In this document: in pieces, positions 1 to 10,000 of the stretch
Layout: each line of letters begins with the position of its first letter
Position numbering within the stretch: the stretch's first letter is position 1
Position numbers and translations under genes: made by a program
Assembly: GCA_958450365.1 (NCBI GenBank)
Contig: CAUEEP010000742.1
Location: 884,001 to 948,000, forward strand
Length of the DNA stretch: 64,000 nt
Direction of reading: 5' to 3'
From: Mesorhabditis belari
Taxonomy: Eukaryota > Nematoda > Chromadorea > Rhabditida > Rhabditidae
Notes under the pieces: generated by a model
What the model saw: the letters and a program-made list of their open reading frames with translations, nothing else
The model's database searches: none
What the model was told of the DNA's origin: nothing

Positions 1-234
1 CTTCTTCCGAATCGAAGTGTTCTCCCGCAAGCTCATTACTCATGACCCGGAATAAATAGTAATCAAAAGGGGCGAGGTCCGGACTGTATGGGGAATGCGC
101 CAAAAGTTCCCAAACAAGGCTATTTATTTTAGAGCGAGTCAGTTTTGCAACATGAGGGCGCGCGTTGTCGTGGATGAGAACGATCTTTGACTTGAAGGGC
201 CTATTCTTCTTTAGGGACCCATTCACCTTTCCCA
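1..234 (-). mobile_element. mariner transposase fragment (cut by window start)
   Basis: Read on the minus strand this encodes the C-terminal half of a mariner transposase: HDNARPH, which holds the second catalytic aspartate, and later SPYSPDLAPFDYYLF, which holds the third. The frame runs off the left edge, so the C-terminus and left inverted repeat lie outside the window. The N-terminal half, with the helix-turn-helix and first aspartate, is not found to the right, where an unrelated inverted repeat begins at about 295. It is therefore a relic. It lies downstream of the last DUF1647 exon that can be seen. Confidence 0.85.
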
Positions 235-294
235 ACTGTGTGTGAGACAAGTGTGAGACTCAAAAATGGAAGACTGGAGATGTCCCTGGAGAAC

Positions 295-566
295 GTTTGA
301 GCACTTTCTTCAAAGAAACCCATTTTGGTGTCAATAGAAAAGTTGTAGAGAATCAAAAATTAGGCTTATAGCCAAATTTCCAAAAAGATACACTTAGTAG
401 TTTCGCTTAAAATGCAAATTTTGTGAAAAGTCGTAAATTTGGCATTTCTTGAAAACCAGTTTTTGAATCGTTTTGAAAATTTGGATATAAGCTTTGATTT
501 TTGATTCTCTACAACTTTTCCATTCACACCAAAATGGGTTTCTTTTGAACAAAGTGCTCAAACTGT
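295..566. repeat. Inverted-repeat (foldback) element
   Basis: Arms at about 295-361 and 497-563 are reverse complements with few differences; the left arm contains CCCATTTTGGTG and the right arm the matching CACCAAAATGGG. The spacer is about 135 bases. No coding potential is seen. It is probably a small MITE that landed next to the mariner relic. Confidence 0.7.
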
Positions 567-729
567 CACATATGACAATAGCCCGCAGTTTTCAATTCAC
601 CAACCCAATAGATTTATGCTTTGATGTTTATAATTTCTTGTGAGACCGTGTCTTGGTGTGGTTTAATGGTAGAAAAGTTGCTGAATAACATTATTTAGAA
701 GGAAAGGAAAGGAAATTGAAGAAAACTAC

Positions 730-3708
730 CATCGCATAATCCTCTCGACAGTGTCCTTTGTTCTCACCGCGTACACAAATCCCGCCTCATACATTTTCGC
801 TTTTGGCTTTATAATCTCATCAAAATTTGTTGGAATCCATTCATAAAGATCTGCTTTTTATTGTTTTTATCCTTTATTAAGCCCCGGAAATTACGATGTG
901 AAGTAGCTGGATAGATCCCGTGACCAGTCCATCCGTGGAACATGTAAGCTGACTGAAATTCATCTTTCTAGTCATTCGATTCAGTACATTCTAGTCATTC
1001 GATTCAATTTCTACAAGCCAAACCTTTCTACAAGCTTTCAAATTGTCATCCCACACGTCGAGTGTCCATCCCGACTCGTGAATTGTTGTGTTTTCTCGGG
1101 AATCCCTCTCTGCAATCGATGGCAATGGGGTTTTCTCGAAACCGACTTTACTCCGACAGTTTAACAACTGAAATTTTTAAACTACTATTTCTAGTATGTC
1201 TTTGAGTACGGTAATGATCAATTCGTTTAAATCTAACCGTCAAACTTTGGCTTAGAACTTGAACTTGACTTGAGCTTAATCAAACTTCTTGCTAATTAAA
1301 TCTCTGTTCTTTTCCTTACATCGTAAACATGCGATAAATTCTGTTTCCTCCATGTGATTGAACTGTCCATATACCAAATGGCGCCGAATTCTTTCAATGT
1401 TTCCTGAAAGTTTTCTTGTTTGTTTCCTCTTTCTTCATTGTCTTGTCTGGGCAAAGAAGGCGTCAATAGCTTAGAAGAGAGAACCCCGTGAAGTTAGATT
1501 TCAGTAGCGATCAGATTCCGAGGTGCCAACACCTCTTGGTTAAGGGCATCTCAAAAACTGTTTTCAAATCCTACTTATCAAGCCGCTTTTGAGACATAAA
1601 CCTTCAAAATTTAAGCCAATTTCGCCAAATAGCAAGCTAGGCGAGTTAAGGTTTTGCCACAGGCTAGTCGATGTGTCTCGGTAGCCTAGTGGATGTTGCG
1701 TTAGCGCTTTGTTTGTTTGTGCTTGTCACTTCGGGTTTGTTTTGTCCCTGGTTCGGATCCACTGTCGACCAGTCTTTTTGTTTTTTTTTAAAAACACTCG
1801 AAAATAGCTTTTTTGATCAGTAATCTCTTAAAAAATAATAGTTTTATGCAAAAAAGGTTCCACTTTTTGAATAATTGACCCAACAGCTTGTTGTTTGGCG
1901 AAATTGGCCAAAAAGCAAGCTGTTAACTTTGAAGGCTTATGACAATTAGGATTTGAAAGCAGTTTTGGAATGGCTTTAACCATTTGCACCTCGGAATCAG
2001 ATTGCTCTTGAAATGTAAATTCAAGAGGTTCCCTTGTTAGTGATAGAGCATCTGCACGATAAGCAGAAGATCAAGGGTTCAATTCTGCCTTGGTTTCAAA
2101 TTCTTTTCATTCATTTCTTTAATTTTTTGTTATACTTTTCCCCTACCGCGATCACAATCGGTTTCCAGCGATACTCAGCCAACTGACGAACATATTGAGG
2201 ATAGACATCAAATGGGAATTTTCTATAATAGAGCAAATTCTTTTACCGGGATTATCAAGATTTTTGGGGTAGGCTAATTTCCGCAATTTTTTTGCGCAAC
2301 TAGATCTTTTGCGCAAATCGCCATAACTTTCTTCTAAGTGCTGCAATCTTTATGATTTTGATTTCATTTTGTAGAACTCAATAAGTGCAAGAAAATGAAA
2401 TCAAAATCATAAAGATTGGTCCAGTTAGAAGAAAGTTATGACGGGTTGCGCAAAAAAAATTGCAGAAATTCGTCTACCCCATATTTCTAGATAAATGACT
2501 CACCGAAGTTCGACATTACAAAATCCATTGATTTCTGCGGCTGTTGAACTTGTTATCCCCAAATCATAGATAATAACTTTTTGCTGACGCCAATGTTGAC
2601 GAATGAGGGCAATCTGTGCAATTTCGTTGAAATCTAATCTAATCGATTTTTCCAACAAACCAATCTCTTTGCTTCATCCCAATGATTCTCTGAAAATGCG
2701 GTGACAAAGATTGGTTCAGGAACGTGGCTCTTTGTCAAATCGATTGTTGGATAATCCGGTAGCAATCCTGGAGAAAGGAAAGTTTTTGACTAAGAGAAAA
2801 GGTAAAGTTAAAGAAAAATCAATTGTTAAACGAAACGAAACGAAAATCCGACCTAATCTCTTGACATCTTTCACATAATCACACGCGAATCGTTTCCCTT
2901 TTTTCCCGTTTTCAGGTAAATGATAGCAAAAATCGTACTCATTTCCGTCTTGATCTTTGCATAAACACTCGGGATCGATCCATTGCTGAAAGATAGGATT
3001 TGAAAAGGTGAACAAACGTTTTCTCAGAAAACTCTTGCAATTCTTGGTTTAATTTCAAGAAAATCTCCTTTGCTTTGAGGGTTTTCCTGGAGAGATTTCT
3101 TGTTTTTTAGTAATTTTTGAGCACACAGGTTAGTTGTACAACAATTTTCAAAAACCACAAATTTATAGCATTAATTTTAGACAAAAACAACGGCACACGT
3201 TGACCTTTTCCTTTAAAATCGCTTGAATAGGAGCTTCTTGTGGAAGTGATTGAGGCTACAAGTTAGAAAAAGTAAAGAGCTCAAGAATCTAGAGTAGAGG
3301 AGCTTCTTGTGGAAGTGATTGAGGCTACAAGTTATAAAAAGTAATGAGCTCAAGAATCTAGAGTAGAGGAGCTTCTTGTGGAAGTGATTGAGGCTACAAG
3401 TTATAAAAAGTAATGAGCTCAAGAATCTAGAGTAGAGGAGCTTCTTGTGGAAGTGATTGAGGCTACAAGTTATAAAAAGTAAAGAGCTCAAGAATCTAGA
3501 ACTAGATCAACTAAAATGAACATAATAATCGAGCTAGCTTGTTCTAATTTTACTTATTCATTTTAATCTTATCAAAGGAAACCTTCTCAGTGTGATTCCG
3601 ATACGCATTGTAGAAGAAATAAACGGAGAGGACGAAGGCGATCAATTGAAAAAATCGAGAATAGAGAAGAGGGAAAAGACGACGCACACGAGAATGGGAA
3701 ATCAGCAT
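730..3708 (-). CDS. DUF1647 family type II membrane protein (sugar-transferase-like)
   Basis: Exons on the minus strand: 3708-3583, 2985-2853, 2767-2684, 2633-2504, 2222-2147, 1403-1320, 1167-1057, 952-895, 850-730. Together they give 307 residues. The first exon has a short basic start, then a hydrophobic segment (about residues 19-34), typical of a signal anchor; the rest would face the Golgi or extracellular side. Family motifs are EPIFVTAFSENH, KVIIYDLGI, AIWYMDSSI, TGHGIYPAT and MYEAGFVYAVRTKD. DUF1647 proteins are nematode-expanded relatives of nucleotide-sugar transferases; no substrate can be named. Oddities: the intron at 2634-2683 begins with AT instead of GT, and after 730 the expected C-terminal segment is not found, so the last exon is off-window or lost. 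Introns hold a 69-bp minisatellite, a MITE and a foldback element. Confidence 0.82.
1497..2028. repeat. Foldback element with a tRNA-like core
   Basis: Arms at about 1497-1640 and 1887-2028 are inverted copies, sharing for example TTGGCGAAATTGGC on opposite strands. Between them, at 1675-1770, is a tRNA-like stretch with a good A box (TAGCCTAGTGG, 1682-1692) and a near-consensus B box (GGTTCGGATCC, 1750-1760). No tRNA cloverleaf can be completed. The whole element lies in the intron between DUF1647 exons 5 and 6. Confidence 0.65.
2031..2096 (+). other. tRNA-like sequence (probable SINE head or tRNA pseudogene)
   Basis: GATAGAGCA resembles a D arm. TCTGC and GCAGA form a five-pair stem around a seven-base loop that would present GAT. 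GGTTCAATTCT (2076-2086) resembles a B box, but the T stem does not pair. It is therefore read as tRNA-derived and not as a working tRNA. Confidence 0.4.
2266..2480. mobile_element. MITE, family A (GGGGTAGNCTA ends)
   Basis: The ends GGGGTAGGCTAATTTCCGC and, inverted, GCAGAAATTCGTCTACCCC enclose a near-palindromic body carrying TTTGCGCAA motifs and a central AAATCAAAATCATAAAGATTG inverted pair. It lies wholly inside the 2223-2503 intron of the DUF1647 gene. A second copy is at 8679-8942 and a half copy starts near 53531. Confidence 0.75.
3231..3507. repeat. 69-bp minisatellite, four copies
   Basis: The unit starts GAGCTTCTTGTGGAAGTGAT and recurs at 3231, 3300, 3369 and 3438. The period of 69 is a multiple of three, so one minus-strand frame stays open as a repeated 23-residue unit. 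It lies in intron 1 of the DUF1647 gene, so coding is unlikely. Confidence 0.85.
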
Positions 3709-4094
3709 TTTCGATGGAGAATAGATTTCTCTTTTCTTTTAAGCCACAAAATGCAGACTTTCTTCTGAGATACCAATCAATCTCATCTCGTTTTCCTCAT
3801 CTTCCTTCTGAAAATTGAAAAGCTAAAAAGAAAATGAGTAATCAAAGAAAACAATGATAGATTCAAGAACCCTTGCCTTCTGAATTTCAATGCATTTTCG
3901 ACTTTGAAAACTATTCATTGCTAGATTTTGTTTTCTTTTGATGAGAAATGAGATTTGAGGAAAGGAAATGAGATTCGAGAAGTACTTCTTTTTTTAATGA
4001 AACAGAGTTGAAGCATTTTTGTTCTTTGAAAAGCTGTTTAAAGTAGAAACTGCTGTGCTAGGACTTATTTTGTCTACTTAGTTTTGTTCAAAGT
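3709..4094. other. Upstream region of the DUF1647 gene
   Basis: AT-rich sequence upstream of the DUF1647 start codon. No coding exon is visible on either strand, and no clear promoter motif can be named. Confidence 0.4.
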
Positions 4095-4222
4095 ACAGTC
4101 GACTCTCTCTATAACGGAATGGAAGGAACCAAAAATTTTTACCGTTATATAGAGTGCACTTTTATTGGCTTAGCGTCGGCTGGGACCAAAATTCGATTCC
4201 GTTATAGAGAGAGTCAACTGTA
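4095..4222. mobile_element. Short MITE with 23-bp inverted ends
   Basis: The left end ACAGTCGACTCTCTCTATAA and the right end TTATAGAGAGAGTCAACTGT are inverted copies. The element is 128 bp and non-coding. The ACAGT terminus is typical of Tc1-related non-autonomous elements. Confidence 0.8.
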
Positions 4223-4254
4223 AACACAGATCAAGATTTGTTGCTTGTAATAAT

Positions 4255-4490
4255 CAAGATTTGTTACCAGTAAGCAGCCAATTTTTTTAAGCTTTACAGT
4301 AAGCAGGAAATTTTGTAAGCTTTACAGTAAGCAGCAAATTCTATAAGCTTTACAGTAAGCAGCAAATTCTGTGAGCTTTACAGTAAGCAGGAAATTCTGT
4401 AAGCTTTACAGTAAGCAGGAAATTCTGTAAGCTTTACAGTAAGCAGGAAATTCTGTAAGCTTTACCAGTAAGAGCTAATTTTCTAAGCTT
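4255..4490. repeat. Tandem repeat, about 28-bp unit
   Basis: AGTAAGCAGGAAATTCTGTA followed by AGCTTTAC recurs about eight times with small changes. No coding frame is seen. Confidence 0.8.
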
Positions 4491-4949
4491 TTCCAGTATG
4501 CATTCTTTTATTAAAAATATATTTTAAACAAAATAGCTTCTATTCTAATTGTAGAATGTAATATCTGTAATTCGAATTATGCAAAACTAATGGCAAGAAA
4601 GGAAAACATAAATGAATGGAGATGAACGATCAATGGGCTCCCGGCAACCGAAAGGGGAAGTTTCACACAAAAAAAAAGGTTTTTAAAACTAAAATCCATT
4701 TCCTTAGTGGTAAAAATTTGAAAGTAAAATGTTTTTTTTTAAAGAATTTCTTTTTAACCATTCAGTGTTGTTAGGATGGAATCAGGAAAAATTCGTTAAA
4801 AATTTGCACAGCTTGTTTGGCTAAAAATTTGCCACGACATAAAAATCTCGCTTTTCAAATCATTGAAATTTAGAAAATTAGAAGAAAAATTTCAAACTTG
4901 TTCATATTTTTATAAGAAGGAATTTTGGCAGAAGGGGAATCTGGCATAA

Positions 4950-5420
4950 TAATAAGATTCTAAAAGCATTTACAGAAGATTCCAGAAAGGTATAATATAA
5001 GAAGGGGAATTTGGCAAATTTACAGAAGCATTACAGAAGCATTTACAGAAGATTCCAGAAAGGTATAATATAAGAAGGGGAATTTGGCATAATAATAAGA
5101 TTCTAAAAGCATTTACGGAAGATTCCAGAAAGGTATGATATAAGAATAGGAATTTGGCAAATTTACAGAAGCATTACAGAAGATTCCAGAAAGGTATAAT
5201 ATAAGAAGGGGAATCTGGAATAATAATAAGATTCTAAAAGCATTTACAGACGATTCTAGAAAGGTATAATATAAGGAGGGGAATTTGGCAAATTTACAGA
5301 AGCATTACAGGAGCATTACAGAAGCATTACAGAAGCATTACAGAAGCATTACAGAAGCATTACAGAAGCATTACAGAAGATTCCAGAAAGGTATAATAAG
5401 AAGGGGAATTTGGCAAATTT
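4950..5420. repeat. Compound tandem repeat
   Basis: A long unit (AGATTCCAGAAAGGTATAAT followed by ATAAGAAGGGGAATTTGGCA) recurs about five times. Between 5300 and 5380 an 11-base subunit, ACAGAAGCATT, has expanded to about eight copies. Open frames here are repeat artefacts. Confidence 0.8.
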
Positions 5421-5728
5421 GCCACGACATAAAAATCTCGCTTTTCAAATCATTGAAATTCAGAAATTTAAAAAAAAAAATGACAACTTGATCATATTTT
5501 TTTCAGATCAAGAAACCAAAAATTCTATTTTTTTTTATTTTTAGGTCTTCTGAAATGTTTGAAACCTTTGAAAAAAAAAGTTTGAAATTAGCAAAAAGAA
5601 TTATTTAAATGGCAAAAGCTTTCAAAGTTTCATTGCTAATTAAAGAAGAGATTAAAGAAGACAAAAAAATGAAGAATTCAGCTACGCGAACATTTGTATT
5701 TATCATTTGCAAGCATAATGTAGATGAA

Positions 5729-5775
5729 AATCTTGTGAATCTTGTGAATCTTGTGAATCTTGTGAATCTTGTGAC
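5729..5775. repeat. 9-bp tandem repeat (TCTTGTGAA)
   Basis: Five near-perfect copies of TCTTGTGAA. It produces short open frames on both strands that are not convincing genes. Confidence 0.8.
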
Positions 5776-5939
5776 TTGTGAGTCCAATCTCACTCAATTA
5801 TCTTTCCCTTTTAGCCAATATATGCAAATTTTCTCAAGAAGACTTCATCAAAGAGTCCATTTTGACTCCTTTCTCAAATAATTTACTTATTCTATTAAAG
5901 TGAAAAGAAAAAGAAGACAAAGCTTTTACTTATTGACGA

Positions 5940-6040
5940 GTGAAAGCATTCTTTTCCTTTCTTTTCTTTTCTTTTCTTTTCTTTTCTTTTCTTTTCTTTT
6001 CTTTTCTTTTCTTTTCTTTTCTTTTTCTTTCTTTTCTCTT
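5940..6040. repeat. CTTTT pentanucleotide microsatellite
   Basis: CTTTT is repeated about sixteen times, then becomes irregular pyrimidine-rich sequence. Confidence 0.9.
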
Positions 6041-7085
6041 CTTTCCCCTTTTCATCTTTTCTTTAGCTTTCCTTAATTAGAGAGTGTCATTAGGAGGATT
6101 GCTTATTGCTGGTTGAGAAAATAAAGGATTCAATGCGCTTGAAAGACAGTACAATTTTAAGCACAAAGTATAGTTTTAAAAATGACTTAAACAAAGCTAA
6201 ATAGAACTAGAAATAGAACAAAAAAATCGATTCCAGTTGAACTAGGATAGTTTTAGATAAATCAAAATGAAACTTTGATTTATCGAAAAACGATAAACGA
6301 TATACAAAATGAAGTGCATCAATTCTTTTTCCATTTGACAATCACCAAAAAATCGATTCCATTCGATTCCATTCATGCGATTCTTGAATTCTTTAAAAAG
6401 CATCAATTAATTCATCGCTTTCTGATCGATTATTGAATCTTATAGCTTAGTTATATTGGATAAAGTTACCCGTAATTGTTCCAATATCACACTCAATCTC
6501 TATCAGAACTCTCAAAGTCTAGTATTAGAGCTTTTTTTAGAGCTGATAAACATACTCATCCTACTAAACTCATCATAAATAATGCTTCAGTAAAATCTCA
6601 AAACTCTGTACAGCTAGTAAGCTGAAGTTGGTTTTTACTAACCATGGATTTACTTTTTGTTCAAACTTTATTCTGGTCTTTTTTGTACTAGCAATCAATC
6701 CAGTACCAACTCTGATCTGATGTCAGATTCGCCATTTAGTGCTGTTTAACCCGAGTCTTGTACTAGACTCGGGTTAAACTGTATTGCAATTGAACCGGTA
6801 ACAGACAGTACACAACCAAAACCATGACTAGATACCAAAGAATCTCATACTCGCCCCAGATCTATCAGATCTATCAGACTCAAAAACTTGTACAAAATAA
6901 ACTTTGTGCCTGTTCGTGTTCGTATTTTCCCTTGCAAAGTCGCATCGCTGTCTCTTAAATAAATACATTTATTAAAGCTCGAATAGAAGGTGTTTTTTTT
7001 TTTGTTTATAGAACAATCTCTTTTCTATTTACAATTTTATCACAGTGAACAGAAGTGAAATCGAATCGAAACCAGAAGAAATGTA
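6040..7085. other. Non-coding interval with a strong hairpin
   Basis: No exon is supported. At 6744-6779 a 14-bp perfect stem (GTTTAACCCGAGTC paired with GACTCGGGTTAAAC) encloses an 8-base loop. The segment up to 7085 is downstream of the Rho gene stop codon and probably includes its 3' untranslated region. Confidence 0.5.
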
Positions 7086-10000
7086 CTACAAAATCGAGCA
7101 ACACAACGGTGGAGGAGCTTCGTTTTTGATTAGAGCTCCTGTACCGGCCAGAAATGCCTCGTCAAATACCTGAAATTCTTCAAAAACATAAATAGTAAAA
7201 TTAATTCTAAAATTTGAAATTTAACTGCAAACTTAATCCAGAATTGATTCAAATTTTCAAACCCGTTTTAAACCGCGTTGTGTGAGTGCTGAGCACGGGA
7301 TGAACGAGATGCAACCCATCTAAAATTTTACTTTAAGGAAATGTTAAGAATTCAATCTCTAACCTCTTGTGCAATTTTCTCAGCTTTTTCCAGTGATAGC
7401 CTCTGTGTTTCGGGCTCTTTCTCCCATAAATCCTCCTTTGTGCCGACCAAGATCACGGGTAACACGGGTAACATCTGACCAGTGTACTTTCGAATCTCGG
7501 GCATCCACGTTATCTAAAATAGTTTATGAAATGAGAAAAAGAGCTCCTGAATTTAGAATCGGTTAAATCAATTCATGAAATGTCAGCTAAAGCCAGTCAG
7601 AACTAGTTTAGAGCATGGCTAGAAACCAAGTCACGTGTAGAAAATCAATTCTGGAAGATTAACATGGATACAGTTTAGAAGAAAAGATACTTCTGGAAAA
7701 GCCAGCACCAAATTTGACCAAACTTCCAGAGCTGATTCTACAATGAGTCTAATCGTAAGCCTATTGCTATCAAAATGCTCACCTGTGCTGCGTCAAGCGT
7801 TTTCCCATCGACCATCGAGAAACATAACAAAAAAACGTTCGCTTGTGGATAAGAAAGTGTTCGCAAATGGGCATAGTCCTCCTGAAATCGAATATGATTT
7901 TGTTATGTGTCAAATTTTCCATTATCTTTTCCATTTCCACTTCAATTTTCTCAATCCTTTGATTCTTGTTTGAAGAGTTCCCTCTTGTCCCTAATTTTCA
8001 CTAATCCCGATTTTCTCTTTCACTAATCATTTGCAAAAAAAAAGTGCATTAACAGTGCTAGGTCAACAGAGCAAAAAGCTTTTGTGACAACATTTCAATA
8101 AATTGTTTGAAACTAAATTCCGCTCCAGAAAAGGGGTGTTTTCAATGATTCTTGATCTCAGTGAGTCGATCAAAAGATCATCAAGCTAAGTTCTTTTTGA
8201 TTTCCTTTCCCTTCATTTCCTCTACTTCTGACACATTGTTTATTTGTGAGTGATGCCTGTCTTATTCCCCCATTCGACCCATCATTGACCTTCCTCACTC
8301 AAACAAACAAATGATCGATCTTGTTGATGGGATGGGTTCTAGGCTTTACTTTAAAGCTAGAAAAGCTAGAAAAGAAAGCGTCAGCTTTGATTCTGTAAGG
8401 TTCATGAAAGATAAAGTGATATCAAGATTACAGAAACTTTCGAAAATTGATCCATTTCAGCAGTTCAAGGGCTTACAAATAATATTTTTTTTTGAAAAAT
8501 TCACCTGTCCAGCGGTGTCGAAGAGATTCACGAGGTATCTCTTTCCCTCAATGTTGATGTTAACAGCGAAATTGTCGAAAACCGTTGTGTCGTACTTGGT
8601 GACGAAACGTTGTTCAGTGTACGAGTAGAGAAGGCTGAAAGTTCAATATTAATATGTGAGGAAAATAACCAAGTTTTAGGGGTAGACTAGTTTCCGCAAC
8701 TGGGTCTTTTCCGCAACTCGCCATAACTTTCTTCTAACTGGGTCAATCTTTATGCTTTTGATTTCATTTTGTTGCACTTATTGAGATCTACAAAATGAAA
8801 CCAAAATCATAAAGATTGGCCGATTTAGAAGAAAGTTATGGCGAGTTGCGCAAACGACCCAGTTGCGCAAATAACCCTGTTGAATAAAATGATAACCAAA
8901 TAACCAAATAACAAAAAAAAATTGCGGAAATTAGCCTACCCCAAAGTGTGGGATTTGTAGTAAAAATTTAGTGAAATTTAGGGAGTGAGACAGATGCGAC
9001 CTTTTTTTTCGCACCCGGACATTTGCGCACCTTTTTTTCCGCACCTGGCCTATTAGCGCACCTTTTTTCGCGTTTTAAAAAAGCTCTAAAAAGCTAATAT
9101 TAACCAATTTCTATTCCAAAAGTTGTTTTTCTAGGTAATTTGAGGGTGTCGAATTCAAATTTTGACATAACAGAGCGTGTGGAACCAATTTGAAAGACAA
9201 AACGGCTAGATCAAATCCGTCTGCTTGTTTCCACAAGCTCTGATCTGTCAAAATTTCGATTCTACGCCCTAAAATTACCTAGAAAAACAACTTTTGGAAT
9301 AGAAATTGGTTAATATTAGCAGTGTAGAGCTTTTTTAAAACGCGAAAAAAGGTGCGCTAATGGGCAATGTGCGGAAAAAAAAGGTGCGCAAATGTCCGGG
9401 TGCGCAAAAAAAAGGTAGCATTTGTCCCACTCCCGAAATTTAAGGAAAAAATTCATTGCCAAAAATGTGGGTATAAATGACGCGAAAAAGCAGAAAGCCC
9501 AATATTTTCAGTTTAATTTTCACTAAAATCTCTTAAAGAATTTTGTTTTTGTGTAAAGATGAAAGATTTGTGTATGCTTTTTATTCTCTCTCAAGTTTCT
9601 CTACAAAAATTGTGCCATTTATCCTCTTTCTTTTTTCCCCCAACCATTCACCCCGTCATCACTTGAGCCCCCATTGTGAAGGGGTGAGAAAAGTGGTGGT
9701 AAGAGAACATGGGGAAATGAGAACAACCAGTTCAAAAGAAGAGAGAAAAGACCCGTTCGCTGTCTATTAGGTCTATGTTTTTTCTTCTTTCTCCAACTCC
9801 CGATCACCTCTTGATGCTTTTCTAGTGATCCAGTAAAAAATTGTGAGAATATTGGTCATGGTTCCCGGAGAAGCACTGTGCATTCTTTAGTTCTTTAGTT
9901 ACTTAATAATTGAATAGAATGTCTAATTAAGTGCAACAGGAAGGGTATTTACGCGATTTTTGAGAGTTTTACTTTTTGCTTCAAAAAAAATCTCTATCAA

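Noticed and set aside
2031..2096. A working tRNA with GAT anticodon
   Set aside because: The T stem does not pair and no acceptor stem can be closed; it is kept only as tRNA-like.
3231..5420. CRISPR-like arrays
   Set aside because: The repeats are contiguous minisatellites without unique spacers, in a eukaryotic genome.
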